Translations under genes and position numbers: made by a program
NCBI GenBank assembly: GCA_013398955.1
Contig: VWPU01012101.1
Location: forward strand, 440,927 to 504,926
Reading direction: 5' to 3'
Source of the DNA: Callaeas wilsoni
Taxonomy: Eukaryota > Chordata > Aves > Passeriformes > Callaeidae
DNA: 64,000 bases
The notes under the pieces: model-generated
Told to the model about the DNA's origin: nothing
The model's database searches: none
The model's input: only the letters and a program-made list of their open reading frames with translations
Part shown: positions 15,001 through 28,167 of the stretch, piece by piece
Layout of the letters: every line of letters begins with the position of its first letter
Numbering within the stretch: position 1 is the stretch's first letter

Positions 15001-18000
15001 TGAATGAAAGAACGAACATCTGGACTCTTGTTCCTATGAGATGAGGGTTCTTGAAGACCTCTAGTCACCTTATGAAATTTTCGGCAGCCCAAACAGAAGT
15101 GATAAAATTCAGTAAAAGCATATCTGTTACCTATTGACATTCGAAGCGCCCAGGGAGCATTATTTGGCAGTAAATTTACTGTGTTTCAATAGTAAACATA
15201 CTTTAGTAAATAACTTGTGCTTGTAAAACTTCTGTGTATCACATTAATTTAAAGGCTACAGGACTTGCTAAAAATAAGCATAGACTTAATAGAAAACATT
15301 TTATGTCCAAATCCCTAATTAAACTGCTGTAGCAAATTTGGCATAACTTCAAACTCTTCCTGCCCTGCCTTCTTTTACTACTGTATCACATTCCCCTATA
15401 AAAGGAAAATCTCTGTTGATAATGTTTGATATTCTTTAGTCTACTGGAGCCAACCATAATTAAATCATATTTTCATTATATTTCACATTCTGCTTACTAA
15501 TATTTGTTCTGTGTGACTAAGTTTCACTAGAAAAACAGTCAGTGTACCCAGCAACTGAAGGAGAATGGAGAAGAGTAAATTAAAAAGCTTATTTCAATAG
15601 TGTAATTTATGGGCTTCAACAATGTAAATCTTAGACTGACACGCACTTTCTGGTTTCTCAGAAGAGAACCTATGGGTATCTGCTACAGCACAAAATTATA
15701 TTTGTACAGATTTCTTCAATTCTGGCCTTAGTTACAAATATTTCAAAAGATATTCATTTTAAATAGATTTATAGCTTTCGTGTCTTGTTTCCATGACCTT
15801 CCCAATTCAGTCACACTTTTGTCTCATCTTTACATAAATGCCTTGGGTCATTTGCTTATTTTAATCAGCATACAATAACTCTATCTCAGTATACTCAGAG
15901 AGAGCTGAAATTTTTGAGAAAAGTGAAATAAATCCCATGTGGAACCAACAGGGAGGTATAAGGGTACCAAAAATATTTCTGCTTACTTCTGTTACCACAA
16001 GGTACTTTGAAACCTCAGATCTTTTTAGACCTTTATTCCTTGGAGAACTTGAAGAAAACTCATAATATTTAGGCTTGTAATGTGGACATTTAGGTTGGAC
16101 AGGCTAAATATAAGACATGCTTGGCAGTGAGTCAGTTGGACTATAATCTGGGCAAGTACTTGTTGGGACAGGCAAATGATATTTTGGTTCTTGTTCTGAC
16201 ACCATCATTGAGTTTCTATCTTGCTCTGAAAAGCTCATGTGATCTCTTCATTAGTTCCTATTCTAATTATTTTCTGTCTTGTAGTTTTTAAATTTTTTTT
16301 AAACCTCATCAGTGTCACATTCTAGCAGATTGTGAAGTCCTTCACATAAAGCTGTCCCAGTCCCCATACAAGATGACCATTGGTCCTGCAGTCCTATATG
16401 TAGATATGTGGAAATTCTCAAAATTAAATTTCAGGGATCCAAAAGTATTAAAAATTGATTTTCATATCAGTCACTCTGAACTAGTATTTTCTTGGGAATT
16501 TTCAAAATGTATTTGTTAGAGCACAGAATCCACCCACCAACTATCAATTGTTAAAATAAAGATTCCCTTCTTCTTGACAGAGTACTCAACAGAAGAGTCT
16601 CTGAGGCTTTTGCTGTGTAAAAGGAAGAACCAAGAAAGGGCACACACATAAACATGGTGCTAAATTCTGGACATGGGATAATTCATCATACCACAGTTAT
16701 ACTTGATCACAGAATTGCCAGGGTCACCATTTAGGAAGAGCCAGCATCTCAGCTGGAAAACAACGGTAGAATTCTGATACCCAAACTTACAATTCAAGTG
16801 CTAATTGAAGTAAAAATATGTGTTCCCAGTCCTTTGTCAAGAAGATTGTGCTGTTCCCAGCATCATACTGAATATGTGGGAGATATACAGAAGATGGGAA
16901 AAGTCTTGAGATTTTCCTGCATTTAATGGCATTTTCAGAGAACTCTACAAGAAAAAACCTTCTGGTGTAAAAATGAGCTACCATCTTAGCATGACTTTTA
17001 AACTGTATAAAGTAGCAGAGTGTCTGTGTCAGTAGATTTAGTGAAAGCCTACCACGTTACAATTGGAATGGAAAAATCAGCTAGCTTTATAAAAAATTTG
17101 TGCACCTCAGAAGTAATGATTAGTCTAAATTCAGATTTATTCTGCTCTCTGGGCTTCCTTCAATTTCCCAGAAGATAAGTTATGTGGCTCTGACACCAGA
17201 TGTGTCACTTTCACCAAAATGAGTCATTACAGACGGAGAAAGGAGAAATCACTTTACTGATCCTACCAGCAATTTCATTAACCAATGAGTCCCCTGAGAG
17301 CAAGATACTCAGTTAAAGTGAATGGAATAGAATGGCTTATGCCCAAGAGAAAGCAAAAACTTATAGAGCCATTTTCATTCTTTTACCTAACTTAAAGTCA
17401 TTACGTTATCTTAAGAGAGCAATTTCACATAGCAGGACTCTGAGATGTCCATTGTGAGTCATGACGGACAATGTAGCCTCCCATTTTGCAAGACGGTTTC
17501 AAAAATCAAGAAGGCATCACACTCAAAACTGGATAGTCTACTTGTTGGTACAAAGTCTGAGCTCACTGGGACTCCTGGGCAACAGCGCCCTTGGTACATA
17601 TTTGGATGTTGAGGTGCTGGAAGTAAGTTTGGCATGTGGGAAATGCAACTGCTTCCCAGCACATCAGCAGCAGAGGGATATGGTTTTGCATGATTTAAAT
17701 CTCGGATTTAAATGCCTCACCTTAGCCCCAGCACTCATGCTGTCTACTGCAGGGAACACTTTAGCTGCAGAGACTGTGACCAGTTTGACAACTGCCCAGA
17801 ATTCCCTGTGCTCATAATGTTTTATTACATTTTAGAGAACTCCCAGCAAGGTCCCTGCTACATAACTCCTCAGGACAGGTGGACACCAGACTGCAATAAT
17901 GCACTACTATAATTTTATATATATATTGGATCCTATATGATGGCTATTACATTTTAATTACTATGGTTATTTTACAGGTATTTCAAACATAAATTTTATC

Positions 18001-21000
18001 ATCACAACTGTGTTACTTATTGCTTAATTGAAATAAAAATGTCTTGCATACTTTTCCATCTTGGAAGAAAATCCTCCCCCATGCCCCCTAAAATTTGCAC
18101 ATTTATACAGAATTTACTACTCACAGTGGAATTGTAGCTTAAAGGATTGGGCAGCTCACTATGACTGAACTCTTGTCTCTGTAAAAGAAAAAACAGTGAC
18201 TTAAATGCAAGCACATCAATATTATAGACTAGATTAGAAACTTCTCTTTTACATTTCATTTACCACCATAAAAGGGAAAAATACATATTATAAGGCATTA
18301 TGACATTCAGTTACTAATAAATCTGATTTTCCCAATGACACACTGTCTTTCATAGTTTTGGTAAAATCTAATAATTTGCTTACCAATATGCCATTTTTAG
18401 TATTAATACAATTCATTACCTGTTCCAGGGAACAATTATATGTAAAAAACTCATACTAGCTAATAGCTGTGATTAGATGCCTATGTGGTCTACCGATATT
18501 TTTTTAATAAATGCTTCTTTCCATTTCTAAAATTACAAGTGTCATAATGTCTTTTAGCGACCACTGTTCACTAGATGAGAAAGAGAAAAATTGGGTACAA
18601 TGGTTACAGCATTTTAGGGGGATATTATTAGGAGGTAAAAGTTATTTTATAGCATTTCATACTGAAACACACCATGTGAATGTCTTTTATGCATGTTTGG
18701 AAAAGGTCATGGCCTGGGTTTGTGTCATGGCAGATCTACCTGTGATATGGCCGCTCATTTGTGTGTAGCTTTTGGGGCAGAGGAGTCGCATTGTAAAGAA
18801 ATGCTTGAGTCTGAATGCTGTTCTTTAGCATTTTTTATTTGTATTACAAATCAAAATCCACCCCTTATTCGTGTAATTTGTGGGTTTTCTTTGTAGTGCT
18901 TGGTGGTAGAACTGTATTCTTAGAGAGTAGAACGGAAAAATAAAAATATTAAAATCAGAAGGGTTAACACATGTATTGGGTATTCTACTGATGGCTATGA
19001 CTTTAAATATTTACCTCCAGTTACAATACTTATAAAAATCAAGCATTGTTATCATATCCTTGGGGTTTTCAAGCTATTGTCATATACAATTCTATAGCAA
19101 GACTGTAGAAATAAAACCTTTCCTAGCTCTTTCCCTTCAAAATGAATTTAGGAAGTTCAGGTGTATTATCGAACATTCATTATTCTTCTTGTATTGCTTT
19201 TTGTGTCACTTTGTTTATTTCCATGTCCCCGGATTAAGAATTTTTTTTAGTTTGATAAGCAGGTATTTAGACATATAATTAAGTTTGAACTGAGGGTTTT
19301 TTACTAGAAACAGTAGAAACATTTTATTATTTTGCTTTTTGTTTGGACATGTTTTGCTGTCCCTGATTCACTACTACACATACTTGGAGATTCAGACATA
19401 TAACCTTGGTTTTCAGGCATGAAACCTACACAACATTTTTGAGTGTGTGGCCAGGATTCACACAAGCAGCAACAAAGAAGACAGCTTTTTTTTTTATGTA
19501 CTTAAAGTTGAACAGGATTCTGAAAGGTTTTTTGCATGAGGAACATAATGCTACCTCCAGTGATATGTCAAAAATATTTGTTAACTTTTAAAGTTCTTAT
19601 TTTTTTTATTAGATAAACCTAATGCTTAGAAAGGCTTCCTAAATGGATATCTGGCTAGTCTTATGGGCTGCTACATACAAAAGGCCTCATTCTTGTTAGC
19701 TATTGAATGACTGCCTAGTGACCAAGCCTGAGATTTGTCTCCTTTATTTTTTCTAATCTGAATAAGTTAATGCAGTTTTATACTCACAGATCACAAGGGT
19801 GTTCTTTGCATGGGTATCTTACAAGAAAAATAGAGTGGCAAGTCTTAAAATATTGATGAGGTGTTCTCTATGTTAAACATAGTACAAGCAAATTTCTCTT
19901 CATGAGTATGTGCATTTATGATTTAATAGAAGGTTAATATTTAACCCTAAGGAGAAATAAAAATCCCTCTTGTGCTAGTTATAATATGACAATAGTTCTG
20001 AAAATTTGTAAAGGATTGAACCAGCTACACTTTATTCCTCTTTTAGACACACTGCCTCAAGGGTGAAGCAACAATCATAGTTCTGTGTAGATCAAGCTTT
20101 CCCTTTGTTTGCAGTGTATGCTCCCATATGGATTTATAGGATGGAAGATTTTGCCATGGAGATAAATTCTCCCTGGTTTTCCTCCAGAAGACCAGGATAC
20201 CACAAACAGCTGCTAAGAGAACTTCAATGTATCTTCTCACTGTCAGCCCCAGCTCCACCCTGAAGTATAACCTGGGTCTTGGCAGAATTTAATTGATAAT
20301 ATTTGCATTTACACATGCACGTGAATCTACTAACATAAATAGAACATTGCTGCCTATGTGGACAAATAATTGTTCATTGTTCTCCCAAGCATATCTCTCC
20401 TCAAGAAAAATGGTTAAATTTTTTTTATGCAATGGATTTCTTTGCACTCATATCCAGATGAATATACTTGAATGAAACAGAACCCAAGAGTGACAATGTA
20501 ACTTGTAATGAGCTTTCAAGAAGAGGAAGCAGCTAAATGAAACTTAATACTATGTTAAGTTTGAAACATTAAATGAATATATGTCAGGAGATTTTGAAAG
20601 TTGGATATCAAATCCTGGTTTTGCAATTGATGTGTTTTAATTAATGCATAGGTCTGATTGTGTTTTAAGTTATCTGAACATGGTTTTGTTTTTCTTAGTT
20701 ATATTATTACTGCTACTAATTTGTGCAGAGGTTGAACCTGTGATGCATTATGCAGGAATGAAGGCATGGTACTCTGCCAAGCAGAGCCTTTCATAATTAA
20801 AAACTGCCTACATCAGCTTTCTGTGACTGTGGCAAAAGAATGAAAGGGACAGACAAAACCTGGTGCTTTTAAATAAATCTGGTGGTAGAAAAAGATGAAA
20901 ATATTATGGAAACATCTCTTCAAGGCAAATACTGAACTACCAGACTGTTGACCCTCAGGTTCAGTGATTGAGCAATATTAGGTTCAACAACATGTAGAGT

Positions 21001-21367
21001 GATACAACGTTATAGGGGCCTGACCCTATTGAAATCAATAGGAAGAATTTCAAAGAATTTTGAGAGCTTTGGATATGATCCAAAAAGTAAACTGATACTC
21101 CTGGGGGAGAGATTTTGCATACCACTTTTGGATTGTCATTTGCACTGTTATTGAATATGTCATTCACCTTAATATTAATGTATAGAACTAGTAGGGATTT
21201 TTTAGCAACCAGAAATTATATTTCATTCTAGCAATTATTAAAGAAATACTGTCCTTTTCATAAGAATATGGGTGCTTCTTCCCTATAAATATTTAATAAC
21301 ATCTTATCTTGCAACACTTAGCAGACTAAATGGCTTTTATCTAGTACATCTAGGAAGTAACCATAGC

Positions 21368-21390
21368 TTTTTTTTTCCTTTTTTTTTTTC
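21368..21390 (+). repeat. T-rich tract followed by AG
   Basis: A run of T broken by one CC, ending TTTC-AG at 21391-21392. It is low complexity and looks like a polypyrimidine tract with a 3' splice acceptor. An open frame continues past it to 21640 (see findings), but no matching donor or known protein supports a real exon. Confidence 0.7.
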
Positions 21391-22874
21391 AGCAGAGTTA
21401 TTTGCATTTAAAATGACTTTGTTTGTTGTTTTAGGCTTAAAGTCTACAAAGAGAATAGAGTATAATCTGAAATTCTGGTCTTTCATCTGTAATGACAGAG
21501 ATCACACTGAGGACTGTTTTGTTACTGAACTTGTATTCTTCTTTTGTAAAGACTGTAATGTTACACTTGGGTCAGTAAGGGAAGATCTTTGCAGACCAAA
21601 GGTCTCAGATCTATTTGCTTCAAAAGAAGAATGTTTTTGAAAACATTTTTATATTCTCATTATGCTCACTATAAATCACCAGACTGCAATTTTTTAAGTT
21701 TAAAAGCTGACAAGTTTGGACTTTGAAGCTGTCACCAAACTATTTCTCCACTGGACTCTTACTCATGATGGTTCAGAGTGTTAGTCTCTGTACAGGAGTA
21801 GTCAAGCTTTCTGTGCTGATGAAAATGTCATTTCTTCATGAAAGCTGAAGTACTGCCCTGCTCTGCTTGCCTGGTGTTAGCCTCACGGACCCACCAGACT
21901 GAGTGTCCCCAGAGCTTCCAGAGGCATGTCTTGAATCCTGCCCACATGATCATTCAAGTCCATCCCACAAAGTGAAAGAAGTGAAATTCCCTTCTATAAA
22001 GCTGGAAACCCAGTAGAGATGGAGCAGAAAAATCAAGACCCAACAGCAAATACTAGTTCCTCTCATATCTCTGGATACTAATAATCATGGGAACTTGTTC
22101 TGGACGACTTACAGAAAAACTGGGCAATTGGGGTGTTGGTGTCCATATTTCTTCCGTGTCACACCAGGGCATACTCAGTAAGTTTGGTTTCAGAGCTATG
22201 TTATAAAGTATGAGGGATTTATACTCAGAGTGTATATTTCCTTCACTAAACACTCCCCCTCAAAGACAGCAAAGCTGGCAGCCTTGTCTTGTGACTGACA
22301 GGGTGTCAATGGTTTCATTAGCTGGACAGAAAACCTAGCTACAAAAGCCAGCTCTCTAACATCAGTTTTGCTTCTAGGTTTAGGTCAGCTTTGAAAACAG
22401 ATATTACATGAAGAAATCCTTTACTTTCTGAACTACTAGAAGAGATCAATGTCACTGGTTAATATTCAAAGGAGTCATTTGGAATAGAAGGACATAAATA
22501 AGCGATTATTTTTTCCATAGGAAACAATAAAATATACTTGCATTTTCATTTCACTTACAATTGAGACTAGCAGCTATTATTTATCCACAGCTTTAATTTG
22601 TGTCCTGTATATAGCAAGTCTGTTTCACACATTACAAACCCAAAATAATTGCAGAATATTAAATCTCTAACTTTCTTATTTTCTTTTCTAGTTTTGCTTT
22701 TTTAATGATAAGAGATGGCTTTTTTTAAGCTTAAATGAAATGTTTTCGTATTAGGCTTGTGTTTTGTATGTCTTGGAACACAGCCGTGAATATTAAAATG
22801 ATTACTGAAATATCATTAAAACCTAATTTCTGAGGCTTTTAAAACATATTGTAGTACACAAAGACTAAAATGCC

Positions 22875-23229
22875 AGGGAGACCTTCTAGCAACCTTACAC
22901 TACCTAAAGGGGGCCTACAAGAAGGCTGGAGAGTAACTTTTCACAAGGGCATGTATTGATAGGACAAGAGGGAATGGCCTTAAGCTGACAGAAGACAGGT
23001 TTAGGTAAGGTACTAGGGAGAAATTCTTTACTATAAGGGTGGTGAGGCACTGGAACAGATTGTCCATAGAGGCTGTGGACTCCCCGTTCCTGGAAGCGTT
23101 CAGGGCCAGGCTGGATGGGGCTGTGAGTAACTTGGCCTAGTGGAAACTGTCCCTGCCCACAACAGTGGGGTTGTAACTAGGTGATCTTTAAGGTTCTTTC
23201 CAATCCAAACCGTTCTATGTTTCTATTAT
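22875..23229 (+). mobile_element. CR1 LINE 3' end, 5'-truncated
   Basis: About 355 bp of CR1 3' sequence in sense orientation. It begins near GGGAGACCTTCTAGCAACC and runs through AGGGGGCCTACAAGAAGGCT, GAGAAATTCTTTACTATAAG, GGTGAGGCACTGGAACAG and CTGGATGGGGCTGTGAGTAA. It closes with AGGTTCTTTCCAATCC and CGTTCTATGTTTCTATT. The last part is a degraded ATTCTATG octamer tail. The copy is strongly 5'-truncated, as is usual for target-primed LINE insertion, and keeps only the last few ORF2 codons and the 3' UTR, so it has no coding capacity. The wording resembles the CR1-C/Y type of 3' end; the subfamily is from memory. Confidence 0.95.
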
Positions 23230-25011
23230 TCAGATTTTTGTATTTACAAAATATTCATCAAATAACACATCTTTGGTTTTAATTATAAAAGACAAATTTT
23301 TTTAAAAAGTCGAAAAAATCTAAATCTGCTAAATATGTGGTTGATATATTTTCATAGATTTACAAATAACTGCATACTCAAGAGCTTGTGTCCTTCCTGT
23401 TAATAGCTGAAACGTATCAGCAGGAACACTAAAAATTTCATTGGTGGTTTATACAGATTATCCTGAATTTTCTTCTCCCTGCTATCTGTATATGTATCAA
23501 TATACTTGAGCACGAGTGTCACGCCATATGGACGGTTAAAGAAGATATTCACATGTGGTATTACCTGAATTTATGTTCTGATGCCTGATTTGTTGTTCAA
23601 ATATATTAAATATCAGAAAAATAATATAGACAAACAGAGAGATTTGAAAACAGGTGCTCCTATGCAACTGTTTAATCAATAAACATTGGCATAACCTTGA
23701 AAGGAAAACTTGACTGAAATCAGTCTCATCTGATGGATAAAAAAATGAGGCTTTCAGGAAGCTGTGGAAATATTTAACATGGAGGATAGTCCCAGAAATT
23801 ATTTCAAAATGAAGTACATGAAATGCCATTCTGAGCAGAGAAATATTTTTTCCTGGCTGGTGGTACTGGTGTCAGTCATGAGACTGACAAAGCAACTGCT
23901 CTCCCTATGATTAACCAGCGCTGAACACACACTTGACACATCCGAGATTTGTATCTGCTCATGGGAGGGTGGGGGTAATGTGAGCCTTATGTTCTCACTC
24001 TGACTGTGGCCAGCTATTGGCAAGCGCCGATCCTTACAGGATCTCAGGCTGACATGCTCCAATACGATTAATCTGATTCATCTGTGTTTGCCTTTCATAT
24101 ACACTCAAATGTATCCTGAGGAAGAAGGGCATGTTTTCAGAAAAGCAGAATATACTAGCCTGAGGGATGATCTGTTTTGATAGAGATGCCTTTATTTGCC
24201 ATACCAAAAAAGAAAATTATTTACTGTATCAGGCCAAAAATACTTTGCATTTCCAGCCTTTCCCAGTAAAATATTATGTTTAATGCTCTCACTGCTTTCG
24301 AAGGCATGGTCAATAAAGCTGCTTCTTGACAAGTTCTTGACTCTTAAAGCTGTTATTTTTTGGCCAGGATCTGCAAAATAAGATAATAAGTGTGTTAATA
24401 ATAAAGTCCTGATCTATAATTCTTGAAATAAACGTATATATTTCAAATGGTTTGAAGTGAATCAATTAACATTAATTTTGTAGAGTGATTTGGGCACTTA
24501 GACACCAAATTCCATTGGTTTATCATTGAAATTCAGGTACAGGAACCAGTCTCTTCTGGTTTGTAAGTCACTTAAGTCCTGCTAGCTGTAGAGTAGTGCA
24601 GAATCTGAGTTATCCAAAGGAGTTGATTGCAAAAAGATGGAGTAAGGGAGATAAAGAGGTCCTTAAGCAAGTGATCTTCAAAAACAGTTAGTGGAAAATT
24701 CTTGGGGTAGTCAGAGGGACAGAAGTCCCTGCCAAAAGCCTCAAGCTTGTGATTTGGGTCAGTTTTCAGAAAACATTTATTTACTGGGTAAATGATGTTA
24801 AAATTTATTCTAACATAGTTTGCAGAGATATAAATCATTAGAATGTCAGACCGAGCAATTAATTTCACCCAGAATATTAAGGAAGGCAACATAAAAGGAT
24901 GTGATCTAACAGTCAAGCCAAGATCTTGTATCAGTTAGCGTAAAAATATCATCTGCTTTGCAAAGATATATCAAAGACTATTCTTTCTTTCCAACCTGAA
25001 TTTCACATCAT
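23230..25011. other. Unique sequence between two CR1 ends
   Basis: AT-rich, with a slightly GC-richer island around 23.88-24.06 kb holding a few CpGs. Small open frames (97 codons at most) have no recognised domain. No repeat or RNA gene was recognised. Confidence 0.5.
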
Positions 25012-25190
25012 AATTGCTTTGGAACAGGCTGCTCAGGGAAGAGGTTGAGTCACCATCCCTAGAAGTATTTAACAGGTATGTAGATGTGGCATATAAAGGT
25101 GGTATTTACTGGTGGACTTGGCACTGTCAGGTTAATGGCTGGACTTGGGGATCTTAGGGGTCTTTTCTAATCCAAATGATTCTGTGATTT
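25012..25190 (+). mobile_element. Short CR1 3' end, 5'-truncated
   Basis: About 180 bp in sense orientation. GGAACAGGCTGCTCAGGGAA at 25021-25040 is followed by TGAGTCACCATCCCTAGAAG, GGTGGACTTGGCACTGTCAG, GGCTGGACTTGGGGATCTTA and CCAAATGATTCTGTGATTTC. This is the last part of the ORF2 end and the 3' UTR of the classic CR1 type. Its inner wording differs from the copy 1.8 kb upstream, so it is a separate insertion of another subfamily. It has no coding capacity. Confidence 0.93.
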
Positions 25191-28167
25191 CTTGCTTTAT
25201 CTTCCAAGAATACAGATTATTTTTTTATATTTCACTCACTATAGGAATAACATTCTGTAGTATACGACAGATGTGTAGACATGAAGGAGAAGTACAATGT
25301 CCAGCACTAGCAGTGAGAATACTGTGTCACCATAAAAGCCCAAAGGATCATAGAAGTTGTGACCATAACGAAAAGCATTTGTCAGTAAGTACACTGAGTT
25401 CTTTAGATTATTTAGCAACACTGCCACAAAAACTGGTTTCTTATGACCAAATGTGGTGGATTTTGATTCATTATAAGGAAAGAGTACTCATTGCAGTGGC
25501 AAGTTCAATGAGTCTGTGTATTAACAATATTAATTACACAGTATATTCGCTGCTCCCTGATTTCTCATAGTGCAGCTGAACTTGTCTTTCAGCTACTTGG
25601 CATCTTTTGGTCTCATTATTTACCCCTGCTGGCAGAATAACAACAGAACTAAAATCAGTCCTGAAGCAATCCAAGAATTAAAGCTGTGTGATCTCAGCTC
25701 AGCCTAGAGCATGGGAAATGAAGCATTGCTTAAAGCCAGTGTCCTGGTGAGTGACAGTATATAGCTGTGGCATGAAGTTAGTTCACTGGACTGCATCATA
25801 ATTTACATTGTCCTTTCACTAGGAGCACTGCTGGTCACCTAAGAGCATAGTGTATGCTGCATTCATCAAAACGATGCTCATTCAGCCTCTCTTTCCAGGA
25901 ATCATGGCCTACCTAAAGCAATCATGATTTATTTGTCTTCACAAACCCTTCTACTGACTTAGCTTCAGCATGAGGTTCAGAAGCCCTAATATTTTTTACT
26001 GCCTTTGTCTGATGCAGTTTAAGATAACCCTGCTGATCACACCGCAGCTCCTGTTAGGTTAAAAATTCACTCTTTTATTTGAAGAACCTCTGCCAAGATG
26101 CCTGCACCCAGACCAGAGCCAAGGGGAATCCACAGGTTGCTGGCTTCTGTTTCATTCCTCAGGTACCATCCCTTCCCGTCTTGCAGAATACTTCTGAGCT
26201 GTATGAAGCAACATGCCAGGGCCAATTTTTCCTCACTAGATGCTAGAATTACAGACAGAAGAAAACGGAGCTCTCTCCAACACGGACTGACTCAGAAGAG
26301 ACCCGTCGGTCAGACCCATCAGCACTGCATCAGTCACCTATATAGAAAGATGATCAGCATGTTATTTCTGTAAACTGGAAAGGTTGTGAAAGAAAATAGG
26401 AAGCAATCAATTTTGTTTCCCTAGCAATGTCTTCAGGATAGTAACAGAGATAAGTCCATTTCTCTGTATGAAGCTATTAAGCCTGATCTCAGTCACTTGA
26501 TGACTGAGTAGTCTCAATCATTTAGTGAAACACTAAATATTTAGAAATGTAGTCATAGAAAAGAGAAGTAAAACATAGATATATTAAAGCTGTAGTAAAA
26601 ATGAGGTGTAATTGTCTCAACTATGATAACTTCAGCTTTTCTAAAACGATCTGTTACTGTAGATTTTAGAAAGAAATATAAGAGAAAAATCAACTTAGTT
26701 TTTGTTTTGAGACAGTAACTCCATGTAACCAAGGGAATTATGCTCTCCACTCACTGTAAATACTTTTAGCATATATTTTTGGCTTAAATGTTAAATAATT
26801 TCACACAACTACTCTTTTCTCAGTATGACTATAATATCATGATTTTTTACACACAGATTGTTAATCTTTGAGTGTTCATGGGTCGTTTCTAAGGGACTCA
26901 CTAAAGATAGTGAAAACATGCATATGTCTTTTAGGAATACACTAGAATCTAGATATTTTAAGTATTTGTGCATTTGTAAACCTGCTATAATCTATGTATC
27001 CCTGCTGCGAGTATAAGCAAAGACTTGCATGGGATGTAAGATGACAGAATTCAAATGGTTTGACTGAACTGCAAATAGGAGGCAATAATTCCAGTTCTAT
27101 CTGCAACTACTGCGGTAATAATGGTTTTGGGACTGTACAATTAAGTCCATTTCCTTGTGTTCAAATTCAGCTTCCTTTTCCCAGACTCATCCCAGAAAGC
27201 TTTAGACACTACTAAGGCAGCTAAGACAGGAAATACTCACCGGCAGCAGTTTTCTCCACTGATTTGGTAAAAAATCTTTATCCCATTAGTCTATGACTGC
27301 CATGGGATTTCTAGATGGCCAAAAGCAGTATGACAACAATCTTATCACATGCTTATTAATTGCAGACAGTTGAAAGAAGAGGAAATTGGTTTCTCTTTTC
27401 TGTGTCAGCCACTGTAGCTCATGAGAGATGGGGTGTGTTTCCTGCTTGCTCCTGAAGTTATTGCATTGAATCACACTATCATTCTGACTTTCCAAGCTTC
27501 AGAAGATTAACTCATTTTATGAATACTACTTAATGTAGTGAACGTGATAAGCATTTATCAGTGAACTCTTTTCTCAGAAGTCCTGTCTGCATGGTTCCAG
27601 GTACGTTTTATCAGGATCTTTCCACCAGAGATCGACTACAATTAAGGTCTTGCTTGATTGATGCTTTTTCCTTTGCAGAAGAAAAGGCTTTTATATTTTG
27701 CAAAGAGAAAACAATATCCATTTTTTATAGTCAAACATTTTCAAATGAGTAAAAGTATATGAATTTAAATACACTCTTTTACATTTATTTGATTTTTTTT
27801 TCCTTTTAGTGACATAATTTCCTTGCGTTTATTTCCATGTATTGACTTCATTTTAATGATTTCTTTTTTACAGCACAGAACAGCTAGACAGTCTCAGACA
27901 GCTCTTTGTTATGTTTCACTGGTAGCTTCAATAAAAAAATTTATGACTGTAATGTTTCCATCATTGTTGAAAGTACTGTTGAAATTATTTTCTATATACC
28001 TGTTACGGTAGGCTGAGATATGTTGTGTTATGAAAAACTGAAATTGTAGTCTAGTCCTGTAATCCTCATGATTTGTGAACCTTAACAGTGATATGGTAGA
28101 AGTATAGAATGAACCAAACAAGAGGAATCACCTGGAAATTATCTTGACCAACCTACTACCCCAGATC
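25191..28167. other. Unique sequence, no gene seen
   Basis: AT-rich, with open frames up to 141 codons (plus strand, crossing the preceding CR1 tail) and no recognised domain. A donor-like CTGCCG/GTGAGT lies on the minus strand near 27.24 kb but has no convincing acceptor partner. No repeat family was recognised. Confidence 0.5.

Larger units (their letters stand above)
1396..22874. other. 21 kb of unique AT-rich sequence, no gene recognised
   Basis: The longest stretch of the window without an identified element. It holds many short open frames, the longest being 158 codons at 10667-11143 on the plus strand, 138 codons at 13468-13884 on the minus strand and 122 codons at 21272-21640 on the plus strand. 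None shows a domain I recognise and their lengths fit chance. The 10.7-11.15 kb and 13.4-13.9 kb segments are somewhat less AT-rich than their surroundings. A 9 bp-stem inverted repeat lies at 8982-9004. No CpG island, RNA gene or transposon end was recognised. The stretch is likely intergenic or intronic. Confidence 0.55.

Noticed and set aside
16705..16760. ATCACAGAATTGCCAGGGTC resembling a reverse CR1 tail
   Set aside because: Similarity ends after about 20 bp; the usual following 3' UTR wording is absent.
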